Below, piece after piece: positions 1 through 8,115 of a DNA stretch of 14,771 nucleotides (within the stretch, counting starts at the first letter, position 1; every line of letters begins with the position of its first letter). This DNA is from JBFWIL01 sp050256015. Lineage in GTDB: Bacteria > Bacteroidota > Bacteroidia > Bacteroidales > Prolixibacteraceae. The notes beneath the pieces were generated by a model. The model saw nothing but the letters and a program-made list of their open reading frames with translations. It did not search any database and was not told the origin of the DNA. The translations under genes were made by a program, and so were the position numbers. The DNA lies in NCBI GenBank assembly GCA_050256015.1, contig JBFWIL010000037.1:1-14771 (forward strand), read 5' to 3'.

Positions 1-2065
1 CCACCCCGCGCTGCAGGGAAACAAACTGGTTGTTATGACGCACATAGGGACCAAAGCGGCCAATGGCAACCGTAATTTTCTTCCCCTCATATTCTCCAAG
101 TTCCCGGGGCAACTTAAACAAGTCAAGCGCTTCTTCCAGGGTGATGGTTTCCAGGATCTGCCCGGGACGCAAGCTGGCAAACTGGGGTTTTTCGCCTTCT
201 TCCGACGATTCTCCCAACTGAGCTACCGGACCAAAACGGCCGATTTTCACCAGCACAGGTTTCCCGCTCACCGGGTCATCCCCCAAAAAACGTTCGCCAT
301 TGGTCCGCTCCGAATTTTCCAATGCACTTTTCACACTATGATGAAAAGGCTCGTAAAAATCTCTTATCATCTCATTCCAGACCCGCTTGCCTCCGGCTAT
401 CTCATCAAGGTTTACCTCCACCCGGGCTGTGAAACTGAAATCCATGATCTTCTTAAAATATTTTACCAGGAAATCATTTACCACCATGCCGACATCGGTA
501 GGGAACAACTTGGCTTTTTCGGTTCCTGCAACTTCCGTCTTTATCTTTTCTTCGATCTTTCCCCCTATCAGCGAAAGCTCCGTATACTCACGTTCTACTC
601 CCGGACGGTCTTCCTTAAGCGCATAACCGCGATTCTGGATGGTGGTAATGATCGGAGCATAGGTAGACGGACGGCCAATGCCCTGTTCTTCGAGTTTCTT
701 CACCAGACTGGCCTCCGTATAGCGGGGAGGTCTCTGGCTAAACCGTTCGGTTGCCCGTACGGATTCCGCACGGAGTTCCTGATTCAGACTTACAGCCGGA
801 AGCAAGTTCTTCGACTCTCCGTTCTCATCCTCATTGTCTGTCGATTCCAGATAAACCCGCAGGAAACCATCAAAACGGATCACCTCCCCCATTGCCTGAA
901 AGAGTTCCGGCGAATTGGAGATCCGGATCGAGATGGTGGTGCGTTCCAACTCCGCATCTGCCATCTGGGAAGCAACGGTCCGTTTCCAGATCAGCTCATA
1001 CAGCTTTTTCTCCTGGGCCGTTCCGCTGATTTCTTCCTGATCGATATAAGTAGGACGGATAGCCTCATGCGCTTCCTGGGCCCCTTTCGATTTGGTCTTG
1101 TATTGACGCACCTTCAAATAGCGTTCACCATGCATTTCCAGTATCTTGCTTTTGGACGTGTTGATGGCCAGGGAAGACAGGCTTACCGAGTCGGTTCGCA
1201 TATAGGTAATTTTACCGCTCTCATAAAGCCGCTGGGCTACCGACATGGTCTGTGAAACGGAAAAGCCCAGCTTACGGCTGGCTTCCTGTTGCAGGGTGGA
1301 AGTGGTAAACGGGGCAGCAGGCGTTCGTCTGGAAGGTTTGGTCACAATATCAGCAATGGAAAACTCCGATCTGTTACACCTTTCCAGAAACTGAGCGGCT
1401 TCGTCTTTCGTATCAAAACGCTTGTTCAATTCGGCTTTGAGTTCAACCACATTCCCGTTTCCCCCCGAAACCAGAAACACGGCAGTGACCCGGAAAGCCG
1501 ACTGACTTTGGAAATTAATAATCTCACGCTCACGCTCCACAATAAGCCTGACGGCAACACTCTGAACCCGTCCGGCAGACAGGGAGGGTTTTACTTTCTT
1601 CCACAGCACAGGGGAAACCTCAAAACCTACAATGCGATCGAGTACCCGACGTGCCTGCTGGGCATTGACCAGATTCTGATCAATGGGACGCGGATTTTCC
1701 ACAGCCTTCAGGATCGCTTCTCTGGTGATCTCATGAAATACAATTCTTCTGGTCTTCTCCGAATCCAGCTTAAGCACTTCCTTCAAATGCCAGGCAATGG
1801 CTTCCCCTTCGCGGTCTTCATCGGACGCGATCCACACCGTCTGTGCCTCTTTTGACTGTTTTTTCAGTTCTGCAACAATCTTTTTTTTGTCGGGAGAAAC
1901 AACGTACTTGGGTTTGAAATTGTTTTCCAGATCAATGCCGAAATCCTTCTTTTCGAGATCTCTGATATGCCCCATGCTGGAAGTGACTGTAAACTCCTTC
2001 CCCAAAAATTTGCCGATCGTTTTCGCCTTAGCCGGAGACTCAACAATAACCAGATTCCCGCTCAT
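1..2065 (-). CDS. topA: DNA topoisomerase I (type IA), 3' end outside window
   Basis: The protein relaxes negatively supercoiled DNA by breaking and rejoining one strand through a 5'-phosphotyrosine link. The reading frame is open from an ATG at 2063-2065 to the left edge, giving about 688 residues without a stop, so the C-terminus is missing. The N-terminal TOPRIM domain shows Glu9 in VESPAKAKTIGKFLG and the acidic triad DEDREGE (Asp82, Asp84, Glu86). The catalytic tyrosine is Tyr288 in ITYMRTDS. Near the window edge there are C-terminal repeats of the GRFGP type (IGRFGPVAQLG, then IGRFGPYVRHN), as found in Bacteroidota, chlamydial and actinobacterial enzymes instead of E. coli-type zinc fingers. 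The start is supported by AGGAG five bases upstream. It is transcribed divergently from the PBP gene. Family assignment is secure from the motifs. Confidence 0.97.
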   Translation of the reverse strand, partial: MSGNLVIVESPAKAKTIGKFLGKEFTVTSSMGHIRDLEKKDFGIDLENNFKPKYVVSPDKKKIVAELKKQSKEAQTVWIASDEDREGEAIAWHLKEVLKLDSEKTRRIVFHEITREAILKAVENPRPIDQNLVNAQQARRVLDRIVGFEVSPVLWKKVKPSLSAGRVQSVAVRLIVEREREIINFQSQSAFRVTAVFLVSGGNGNVVELKAELNKRFDTKDEAAQFLERCNRSEFSIADIVTKPSRRTPAAPFTTSTLQQEASRKLGFSVSQTMSVAQRLYESGKITYMRTDSVSLSSLAINTSKSKILEMHGERYLKVRQYKTKSKGAQEAHEAIRPTYIDQEEISGTAQEKKLYELIWKRTVASQMADAELERTTISIRISNSPELFQAMGEVIRFDGFLRVYLESTDNEDENGESKNLLPAVSLNQELRAESVRATERFSQRPPRYTEASLVKKLEEQGIGRPSTYAPIITTIQNRGYALKEDRPGVEREYTELSLIGGKIEEKIKTEVAGTEKAKLFPTDVGMVVNDFLVKYFKKIMDFSFTARVEVNLDEIAGGKRVWNEMIRDFYEPFHHSVKSALENSERTNGERFLGDDPVSGKPVLVKIGRFGPVAQLGESSEEGEKPQFASLRPGQILETITLEEALDLFKLPRELGEYEGKKITVAIGRFGPYVRHNNQFVSLQRGV

Positions 2066-2144
2066 AAAAACTCCTGTTTGGTAAAAATATCTGCAAATAA
2101 AGAAAAATGTCAGACGAAGTTCAAATTTTACCTGAATTTATTTC

Positions 2145-2152
2145 CAAACATA
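2145..2152 (-). promoter_or_regulatory. Putative topA -7 box (TATGTTTG)
   Basis: On the minus strand this reads TATGTTTG, an exact match to the Bacteroidota -7 consensus TAnnTTTG, about 80 bp upstream of the topA ATG. No good TTTG -33 box is seen 19-21 bp further upstream, so the call rests on the -7 match and its position. The box touches a plus-strand -7 match at 2153-2160. Confidence 0.4.
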
Positions 2153-2160
2153 TATCTTTG
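2153..2160 (+). promoter_or_regulatory. Putative distal PBP1A -7 box (TATCTTTG)
   Basis: TATCTTTG matches TAnnTTTG and points toward the PBP gene, about 120 bp upstream of its ATG. It lies immediately next to the minus-strand box at 2145-2152, so the two form an imperfect palindrome, CAAACATATATCTTTG. The -33 region is poor. A chance match in AT-rich DNA is possible. Confidence 0.3.
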
Positions 2161-2247
2161 ATAATGATTATTTTATTTCCTCACAGGCTCATATTTAAGC
2201 CTTTGGGACAGCTTACCGGGAATTCCGGAAAATTATAACGGTTTCCT

Positions 2248-2255
2248 TATCTTTG
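2248..2255 (+). promoter_or_regulatory. Putative proximal PBP1A -7 box (TATCTTTG)
   Basis: A second exact TATCTTTG lies 25 bp before the ATG at 2281. Transcription would start near 2261 and leave a leader of about 20 nucleotides, a sensible distance. No TTTG is present at the expected -33 position. Confidence 0.45.
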
Positions 2256-2280
2256 TGCCGGGAATTTCAAAATCTTGACG

Positions 2281-4626
2281 ATGAAGCAGACAAATCGTGA
2301 TTTCAAAAAGTATATCGCCGGATTCTGGGGAATTTATCTTCTGACCCTGATCGTCATCTTCGGATTGTTTTACCTGATTGCCAAAGGAAAACTGGGAGAG
2401 ATGCCTTCCTTTCAGGAACTGGAAAATCCTCAAAGTCTGCTGGCTTCCGAAGTAATTTCCCGCGACGGAATCGTTCTGGGACGCTATTTCCGGGAAAACC
2501 GTACTTACGTGACTTACGAACAGCTTCCCCAGGAACTTATTGATGCCCTGATCGCCACAGAAGATGTTCGTTTTTACAAACACTCGGGTATCGACCTGAG
2601 GGGGCTTCTCCGTGTGGCCAAAGGGATCCTGACCGGAGACAGCAGTTCGGGAGGAGGCAGCACCATCAGTCAGCAGCTGGCCAAGATGTTATTTCCCCGG
2701 AAACAATTTGAAAACAAACTGGAACTGGTACTGCGTAAGTTTAAGGAATGGGTCATAGCCGTTAAGCTGGAAAAAAGCTACACCAAGGAGGAAATCATCA
2801 CCATGTACCTGAACAAGTACGATTTTCTCAATCTGGCCGTTGGCGTCAAGTCGGCTGCACGCATCTATTTCAACACCCTTCCCGACTCCCTGAAGCTGCA
2901 CCAGTCGGCCATGCTGGTGGGGATGGCAAAAAACTCTTCCCTTTACAATCCGATGCGCCGGCCGGAACTGACGCTGCAGCGCCGCAACGTGGTGCTTGGA
3001 CAGATGAAAAAATACGGTTACATCAGTTCCGAGACCTACGATTCGGTAGCCACCCTGCCCCTCGGACTCGATTTCCGGAAAGAAGACTTCAAAAGCGGAC
3101 CCGCTCCCTATTTCAGAGAATTTCTGAGACTAACCCTGGGCGCAGACAAACCCGACCTTTCAAAATATGCCTCCTGGCAAAATCAAAAATACAGGGAAGA
3201 TTCCATCGCCTGGGAGAACGATCCTCTTTATGGTTGGTGCAAAAAAAACCTCAAACCCGACGGAACCAATTACGACCTGTATGAAGACGGACTCCGTATC
3301 TATACCACGCTTGACTCCCGCATGCAGAACTATGCCGAACAGGCGGTGGAAGAACACCTGAAAACCGACCTCCAACCGGCCTTTAACCGGCACATCAGCC
3401 GACTGAACAATCCGCCTTTTTCCAACGATATGAGTTCCACGGAAGTGAACAGCCTGCTGGACCTGAGCATGCGTCAGAGTGAACGTTACCGCGTGCTCAG
3501 GCAGGCAGGACTGAGTTCCGATAAAATCCGTAAAAACTTTAACACTCCGGTTGCCATGACTGTTTTTACCTGGAAGGGCGAACGCGACACAGTAATGAGT
3601 CCGCTGGATTCCATCAGGCATTCCCTGAAACATCTCCGTTCTTCCTTTATGGCCATGGATATTCCTTCCGGCGAAGTACGGGCTTATGTGGGAGGACCAA
3701 ACTACAAATATTTTATGTATGACATGGTTACCGGGGGAAAACGGCAGGTCGGATCGACCGTAAAACCCTTCCTCTACACGTTGGCCATGCAAAACGGCTT
3801 ATCTCCCTGCACCAAGGTTCCCAACGTCAGACAGCAATTTATTCTGCCCGACGGTACGATCTGGGAAGCAAAAAATTCCAGTCCCGGCGATATGGACGGA
3901 AAGATGGTCACTTTAAAATGGGGACTTGCCAACTCGGTCAACCAGATCTCAGCCTGGGTTATGAAACAATTTAATCCGCTGGCCATGGCCGATGTAATGC
4001 GAAAGTTGGGCATCTCCAGCGAAATAGACCCGGTACCTTCACTTTTCCTGGGAACGCCCGATATATCACTGGAGGAAATGGTCGGGGCCTATGGCACTTA
4101 TGCAAGTAAAGGCGTGTACACCAAACCCTTTTACGTGACCCGGATAGAAGATAAGCACGGCACGGTGATCACCACCTTCCAGCCCCAGCGGCACGATGCC
4201 ATAGATGAGCAAACGGCTTATCTCATGATCAGCCTGCTGCGCGGCGTAGTCGACAACGGCACAGGAATCCGTCTTCGCTGGCACGAAACCTATGGCCGGA
4301 TTGAAGGGCAAATTGCCGGAAAAACAGGAACTACCCAGAACCATTCCGACGGCTGGTTCATGGGAGTTATTCCACGGCTGGCCGCCGGAGCCTGGACAGG
4401 TGCAGAACTGCGCAGCATTCATTTCGACAACATCCACCTCGGACAGGGATCCAATATGGCCCTGCCAATATGGGGCCGTTTCATCAAGAAAGTATATGCC
4501 GACCCAAGCCTGGAATACAAACCCGATCAAAAATTTGAAGCTCCGGAACATTTCATGATTAACCTGGACTGTGACGAGGTACAGCAAAACAAACAAAACC
4601 GCACTGATTTTGAGGATTTCTTTTAA
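2281..4626 (+). CDS. mrcA: Class A penicillin-binding protein (PBP1A-type, GT51 plus transpeptidase)
   Basis: This bifunctional peptidoglycan synthase polymerises lipid II into glycan strands and crosslinks the stem peptides on the outer face of the inner membrane. It has a short cytoplasmic tail and a membrane anchor at about residues 11-35. The GT51 domain follows, with the catalytic Glu94 in ATEDVRFYKHSGID, the GGSTISQQLAK motif, and the KLEKSYTKEEI and MYLN elements. The transpeptidase domain has all three active-site motifs: STVK (Ser492), SVN (Ser552) and KTGT (Lys681). The length of 781 residues is usual for Bacteroidota PBP1A. I use the ATG at 2281; an in-frame TTG lies two codons upstream at 2275. 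There is no strong Shine-Dalgarno sequence. The stop codon abuts the stop of the convergent aguB gene. The symbol follows E. coli usage; ponA is an equally common name. Confidence 0.95.
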   Translation: MKQTNRDFKKYIAGFWGIYLLTLIVIFGLFYLIAKGKLGEMPSFQELENPQSLLASEVISRDGIVLGRYFRENRTYVTYEQLPQELIDALIATEDVRFYKHSGIDLRGLLRVAKGILTGDSSSGGGSTISQQLAKMLFPRKQFENKLELVLRKFKEWVIAVKLEKSYTKEEIITMYLNKYDFLNLAVGVKSAARIYFNTLPDSLKLHQSAMLVGMAKNSSLYNPMRRPELTLQRRNVVLGQMKKYGYISSETYDSVATLPLGLDFRKEDFKSGPAPYFREFLRLTLGADKPDLSKYASWQNQKYREDSIAWENDPLYGWCKKNLKPDGTNYDLYEDGLRIYTTLDSRMQNYAEQAVEEHLKTDLQPAFNRHISRLNNPPFSNDMSSTEVNSLLDLSMRQSERYRVLRQAGLSSDKIRKNFNTPVAMTVFTWKGERDTVMSPLDSIRHSLKHLRSSFMAMDIPSGEVRAYVGGPNYKYFMYDMVTGGKRQVGSTVKPFLYTLAMQNGLSPCTKVPNVRQQFILPDGTIWEAKNSSPGDMDGKMVTLKWGLANSVNQISAWVMKQFNPLAMADVMRKLGISSEIDPVPSLFLGTPDISLEEMVGAYGTYASKGVYTKPFYVTRIEDKHGTVITTFQPQRHDAIDEQTAYLMISLLRGVVDNGTGIRLRWHETYGRIEGQIAGKTGTTQNHSDGWFMGVIPRLAAGAWTGAELRSIHFDNIHLGQGSNMALPIWGRFIKKVYADPSLEYKPDQKFEAPEHFMINLDCDEVQQNKQNRTDFEDFF

Positions 4627-5520
4627 TTATTCATCAAGATAACGTTTGCCAAGCTCCCCGTATCCTTCAATGCGACGGTCGCGCAAAAAAGGCCAGATCC
4701 GGCGTACTTCTTCCGAACGCCCCAGGTCCACACAAACAACCAGGTTATGCTCGTCCCGGCTTCCGGCCTGAGCCAGGAACTCTCCCTGCGGACCGCATAC
4801 GAAACTGCTTCCCCAGAAATCAATACCTCCGGAACCATCAGCAAACTCAGCTTCAAAACCAACCCGGTTTACACTTACAACCGGCAACCCGTTAGCTACG
4901 GCATGCGATCGCTGAATGGTGACCCAAGCTTGTTGCTGGCGTAGCTTTTCTTCCTCCTCATCGGCGGGGTCCCAACCAATGGCCGTAGGGTAAATAAGCA
5001 GTTCTGCCCCGCGCAGGGCCATTAAACGGGCTGCTTCAGGATACCACTGGTCCCAGCACACGAGCACCCCCAAGCAACCAAGCGAGGTACTGACCGGCAA
5101 GAAGCCAATATCCCCGGGGGTAAAATAGAATTTCTCATAATACCCCGGATCATCGGGAATATGCATCTTCCGGTATTTCCCGGCAATGCTCCCGTCTTTC
5201 TCAAAAACAACGGCAGTGTTATGATAAAGCCCAACAGCCCGTTTTTCGAATAACGAACAGACCAGCACAATGCCGTGCTTCCGCGCCAGTTCTCCGAAAA
5301 AAACCGTAGACGGCCCCGGCACCGGTTCGGCCAGATCAAAACAGTTTACATCTTCCGTCTGACAAAAGTACAGGCTGTTATGCAGTTCCTGCAAAACAAC
5401 AAGTTCAGCGCCCTTCCGGACACAGCCGGCTATACTTCCCTCAAGCCGGTTCATATTCTCTGCCGTATTTACCGTATTGTGCTGCTGCACCAGCCCGATC
5501 TGCACCTTTTTCCCGTTCAT
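4627..5520 (-). CDS. aguB: N-carbamoylputrescine amidase
   Basis: This nitrilase-superfamily cytoplasmic enzyme hydrolyses N-carbamoylputrescine to putrescine, CO2 and ammonia, the last step of the agmatine route to putrescine. The Glu-Lys-Cys catalytic triad is visible: Glu45 in VLQELHNS, Lys118 in YRKMHIPDDPG, and Cys155 in LVCWDQWYPE. The segments GYYEKFYFTPGD and VNRVGFE are typical of the AguB subgroup. The length of 297 residues fits the family. The start is the ATG at 5518-5520, preceded by an AAGGAAAAG ribosome-binding site; an in-frame TTG six codons upstream is less likely because it lies before that site. It follows aguA on the same strand after a 21-bp gap, so the two are probably one operon. 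The neighbouring agmatine deiminase makes this specific substrate more likely than other nitrilase substrates. Confidence 0.95.
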   Translation of the reverse strand: MNGKKVQIGLVQQHNTVNTAENMNRLEGSIAGCVRKGAELVVLQELHNSLYFCQTEDVNCFDLAEPVPGPSTVFFGELARKHGIVLVCSLFEKRAVGLYHNTAVVFEKDGSIAGKYRKMHIPDDPGYYEKFYFTPGDIGFLPVSTSLGCLGVLVCWDQWYPEAARLMALRGAELLIYPTAIGWDPADEEEEKLRQQQAWVTIQRSHAVANGLPVVSVNRVGFEAEFADGSGGIDFWGSSFVCGPQGEFLAQAGSRDEHNLVVCVDLGRSEEVRRIWPFLRDRRIEGYGELGKRYLDE

Positions 5521-5541
5521 CTTTTCCTTTTTTAACAATTA

Positions 5542-6570
5542 TTAAAGCACTCCTCCCGGGAACTGCATACTAATGCAATGAACCGATCCGTGCTGAGCAA
5601 TCAGGGGAACACTGTTGATGCACACAATTTCCCGGTCCGTAAAAAGCCGACTCAGGATCTCCCGGGCTTCGGCATCTTGCCTAACCCCATAAACAGGCAA
5701 CAGCACGACCTGGTTCAAAATCAAAAAATTGGCATAGGTTGCGGGCAGCCGGTGCCCGTCTGAAGCATAAACCGGATCAGGGAAAGGCAGGGGAACCAGT
5801 TCAAACGACGCTCCATACTGATTAACGGCCTGACAAAGCTGGTTTTCCATGAGCTGAAGTTCCTCATAATGCACATCGTCTTGATTAGTACATCGGACAT
5901 AAGCAATCGTACGGGGACTACAAAAACGAGCCAGGGTGTCGATGTGACTGTCCGTATCGTCCCCCTCCAGGAAACCGTGGTCCAGCCAGATCAGCTTATC
6001 TGCAAAAAAGGTTTTCCTCAGCAAAGCATCAATTTCCTGTTTCCCCAGATGTTCATTCCGGTTTCTCGAAAGCAGGCAACGACTGGTGGTCAGCAAACAT
6101 CCTTCCCCGTTGCTTTCGACAGCTCCTCCTTCAAAAATAAACCAGCTCAGCTGACGCATGGACACTCCCCGCCGGTATGCTCCTGCACGGAAAAGGCGAT
6201 CATTAATCTGGTTGTCATGACAGGCGGCAAATTTCATTCCCCAGCCGTTAAAACAAAAATTAAGCAAAACAGGCCGGCCCGCTTCCATTACCGTTAATGC
6301 CCCGTAATCACGGGCCCAGGTATCGTTCAACGGCAGTTCCCGGACCTGCAGCCCGGGAAGATCCTGCCTCAGAAAAGGAGGTAACCGGCGACGTGAACGG
6401 CAGACAACCAGCAACTTTTCACGCCTGAGAATTTCTGAAGCCACCTGCTCAAAGACAGGCAACACTTCATCCAATGCAGGCCCCCAGTCTGTTTCTTCGT
6501 CAGGCCAGGCAAGCTGTATCCCGCTTTGCAAATCCCATTCTGCCGGAAAAAAATTCCTTTCTTTTGTCAT
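5542..6570 (-). CDS. aguA: Agmatine deiminase (PPAD-type guanidino-modifying enzyme)
   Basis: The enzyme converts agmatine to N-carbamoylputrescine and ammonia, supplying the substrate for the adjacent AguB. It belongs to the Porphyromonas-type peptidylarginine deiminase superfamily. Visible elements are WARDYGAL (Asp88), the FEGGAVESNG segment (Glu147), SHIDT (His209, Asp211) and the C-terminal nucleophile Cys332 in HGSVHCISMQFPGG. The length of 342 residues matches free agmatine deiminases. There is no signal peptide and none of the extra domains of secreted peptidylarginine deiminase, so a cytoplasmic polyamine role is favoured. The ATG at 6568-6570 has only a weak ribosome-binding site. 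The gene lies 97 bp after the DUF4837 lipoprotein gene on the same strand. I see no clear promoter in that gap, so the agu pair could be read from upstream or from an unrecognised promoter. Confidence 0.94.
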   Translation of the reverse strand: MTKERNFFPAEWDLQSGIQLAWPDEETDWGPALDEVLPVFEQVASEILRREKLLVVCRSRRRLPPFLRQDLPGLQVRELPLNDTWARDYGALTVMEAGRPVLLNFCFNGWGMKFAACHDNQINDRLFRAGAYRRGVSMRQLSWFIFEGGAVESNGEGCLLTTSRCLLSRNRNEHLGKQEIDALLRKTFFADKLIWLDHGFLEGDDTDSHIDTLARFCSPRTIAYVRCTNQDDVHYEELQLMENQLCQAVNQYGASFELVPLPFPDPVYASDGHRLPATYANFLILNQVVLLPVYGVRQDAEAREILSRLFTDREIVCINSVPLIAQHGSVHCISMQFPGGVL

Positions 6571-6667
6571 ATCTAAAAATAATGAAATCGCCGGGGAACA
6601 ACCCCATGGTCATGAAGGACAGAATATCCGACCAGAAACAGGCAGCGATTGACGGGAAGACCTTTTT
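6571..6667. other. Intergenic gap before aguA, no clear signals
   Basis: This 97-bp gap between the DUF4837 gene and aguA has no exact TAnnTTTG box on the minus strand. The only hairpin is a 4-bp GGGG/CCCC stem at about 6594-6606. It is followed by a broken T-rich stretch and is too weak to call a terminator. Confidence 0.4.
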
Positions 6668-7699
6668 TCAGTTACCCATCAGCAGCTGACTGTTAACCTT
6701 ATCATTTTTATCCTGATAAGGCAGGCTCAGCGAATAGACCATAGCCTCAACCTGACGAAGATAATTCCGCTTCTCAAAACGCGGCGCATACACAAAACCG
6801 TCGAGCACAATCACCCGGCTGCCGGACAAATCAAGCACGGCAAGGTTCAGATAAGGCCCCCCCATAAAATCATTCTCAACACGCCAGAGACCACGCATCT
6901 CCGCAGCATAATTATTTTTAAAGCGAAAAAGCTGGATGTAAGGAGGAATACGATGTTCCGTGGTCATAAAACTTCCGGGAAGGGGACCCTCAATGTATTT
7001 CTTAAACACGGAATCGCGTTTGTGAACCAGATAATCGGCGGTAAAAGTACTGTCTGACTGATACGGGAAAGTATAAACAGCTATACCCTGGGTTATTTCC
7101 GGCGTGTCGTAACGCATCCACGCGAAATGCTCACCTTCAGATGCCAGCGTAAATCCGGGACCGACATGCAACTCGATATTGAATTTTTCCTTTATCATGT
7201 TCCGAAGGGTTTTATCTCCATACCGGACATAATTCGTCTGCAGCCTGTCGCGTTCTGCCTTTAACAGAAAAGCAAGAATCCGGTCCGAGTTTTCCTCAAA
7301 CATGCTAACAAAATCATCTGTCGAACGGGCATGAATGTTAATTACAGCCTGCGGAGCCGCCCAGACATCATCTTTAAGTTCCACCCGGGACGAATCCAGC
7401 GTGGGCGAGATCAATACATTAAGAATATTCCTGCTGGTCTTGAAAATATCCTTAAAAGCTGCGGGAGGAATATCTACAGTTGTAAAAAGAGGCTCATCCT
7501 GAGGTAAACCGACCTGAGGCTGCAACAAGACCTTTTTCATGGCCTCTCCAACCTTGCCGTCCCACGATTCGCGGGGAACCACCACAACCAGTTCTCCCGG
7601 CTTTCCGGTGATGTTCCGCATGACTACCCCGCCATCTCTACAGGAAATCAAAGAAAAAACAAGCAAAAAGATCAGGCTAACCGAAAATAGCTGCTTCAT
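6668..7699 (-). CDS. DUF4837 family lipoprotein
   Basis: The protein is a predicted lipoprotein of unknown function. A type II signal peptide is clear: a hydrophobic stretch (residues 4-19) ends in the lipobox LISC with Cys20 as the lipidated residue. The mature domain begins with a segment reading GKPGELVVVVPRESW. It resembles the Bacteroidota-restricted DUF4837 family in sequence style and in length (343 residues). No catalytic motif is recognisable. The residues after Cys20 (RDGG) give no firm hint of inner or outer membrane location. It is the last gene of the run M23-dxr-rseP-tatA-DUF4837, but a 159-bp gap with inverted repeats separates it from tatA. The neighbours suggest a cell-envelope role; that is inference only. 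Confidence 0.8.
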   Translation of the reverse strand: MKQLFSVSLIFLLVFSLISCRDGGVVMRNITGKPGELVVVVPRESWDGKVGEAMKKVLLQPQVGLPQDEPLFTTVDIPPAAFKDIFKTSRNILNVLISPTLDSSRVELKDDVWAAPQAVINIHARSTDDFVSMFEENSDRILAFLLKAERDRLQTNYVRYGDKTLRNMIKEKFNIELHVGPGFTLASEGEHFAWMRYDTPEITQGIAVYTFPYQSDSTFTADYLVHKRDSVFKKYIEGPLPGSFMTTEHRIPPYIQLFRFKNNYAAEMRGLWRVENDFMGGPYLNLAVLDLSGSRVIVLDGFVYAPRFEKRNYLRQVEAMVYSLSLPYQDKNDKVNSQLLMGN

Positions 7700-7760
7700 A
7701 ACAAATTGATTAAGATTCAGCCGAACCGTAACAAAAACCTTACCAGAAACAGCTGACTAA

Positions 7761-7820
7761 CAGATTTTTTCCCGGCAAAAAACTGCATTCCAACCGCAAG
7801 TACCTGCTGCCATGCAGCAG
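7761..7820. repeat. Two adjacent inverted repeats between tatA and the DUF4837 gene
   Basis: The 159-bp gap at 7700-7858 has no gene. It contains a perfect 7-bp stem with a 3-nt loop, CTGCTGC-CAT-GCAGCAG at 7804-7820. Nearby is an AT-rich inverted repeat, CAGATTTTTT/AAAAAACTG around CCCGGC, at 7761-7785. On the minus strand the GC-rich hairpin comes first and a T6 run follows about 18 nt later. The arrangement is not a textbook rho-independent terminator but could stall or end transcription after tatA, or stabilise the message. No exact TAnnTTTG box for the DUF4837 gene was found here. Confidence 0.35.
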
Positions 7821-7858
7821 ACCCCCGACAAAAAGTACTGCCTCTTCCCTGAGAGACA

Positions 7859-8065
7859 CTACTCTGTAATCTTTTCCTTGTCTTTACCGGAGTTCACCTC
7901 CGGATCATCTTCTTCTTTCGTGGCTTTCTTAAATTCCTTCATGCCTTTTCCCAGGCCTTTCATCAGTTCGGGAATTTTTCTTCCGCCAAAAAGCAATACG
8001 ACAATGATAAGTATGATGATAATTTCCTGTGGTCCGAACATTCCTGCAATAACAGCTAAGCTCAT
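7859..8065 (-). CDS. tatA: Twin-arginine translocase subunit TatA/TatE
   Basis: This small protein (68 residues) forms the pore-like component of the Tat system, which exports folded proteins across the inner membrane. It has the family layout: a short N-terminus with FGPQE, one transmembrane helix at about residues 13-27, the hinge FGGRKIPEL, an amphipathic helix (KGLGKGMKEFKKA), and a charged, disordered tail. Bacteroidota TatA proteins commonly have this length. It starts 50 bp after rseP; a TAnnTTTG box in that gap suggests its own promoter. No tatC is present in the window. The beta-propeller protein at 12036-13142 carries a Tat-type signal and is a plausible client. Confidence 0.93.
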   Translation of the reverse strand: MSLAVIAGMFGPQEIIIILIIVVLLFGGRKIPELMKGLGKGMKEFKKATKEEDDPEVNSGKDKEKITE

Positions 8066-8088
8066 AATGGTTGGTTTTATGGTTTCAA

Positions 8089-8096
8089 CAAAAATA
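8089..8096 (-). promoter_or_regulatory. Putative tatA -7 box (TATTTTTG)
   Basis: TATTTTTG on the minus strand matches TAnnTTTG and lies 23 bp before the tatA ATG, which would give a leader of about 15-20 nt. No TTTG is present at -33, so an internal operon promoter is only a suggestion. Confidence 0.3.
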
Positions 8097-8115
8097 GGAA
8101 AAAAACACTCGTCTG

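Noticed and set aside
35..1255. A 406-codon open frame on the plus strand
   Set aside because: It is antisense to topA, whose frame has all the type IA topoisomerase motifs. The plus-strand translation has no recognisable domain and is a shadow of a GC-balanced coding region.
3160..3792. A 210-codon open frame antisense to the PBP gene
   Set aside because: It lies wholly inside the transpeptidase region of a well-supported gene and shows no domain or ribosome-binding site.
6594..6606. A GGGG/CCCC hairpin as terminator of the DUF4837 gene
   Set aside because: The stem is only 4 bp and the T-rich stretch after it is interrupted and offset, so it fails the rho-independent pattern.
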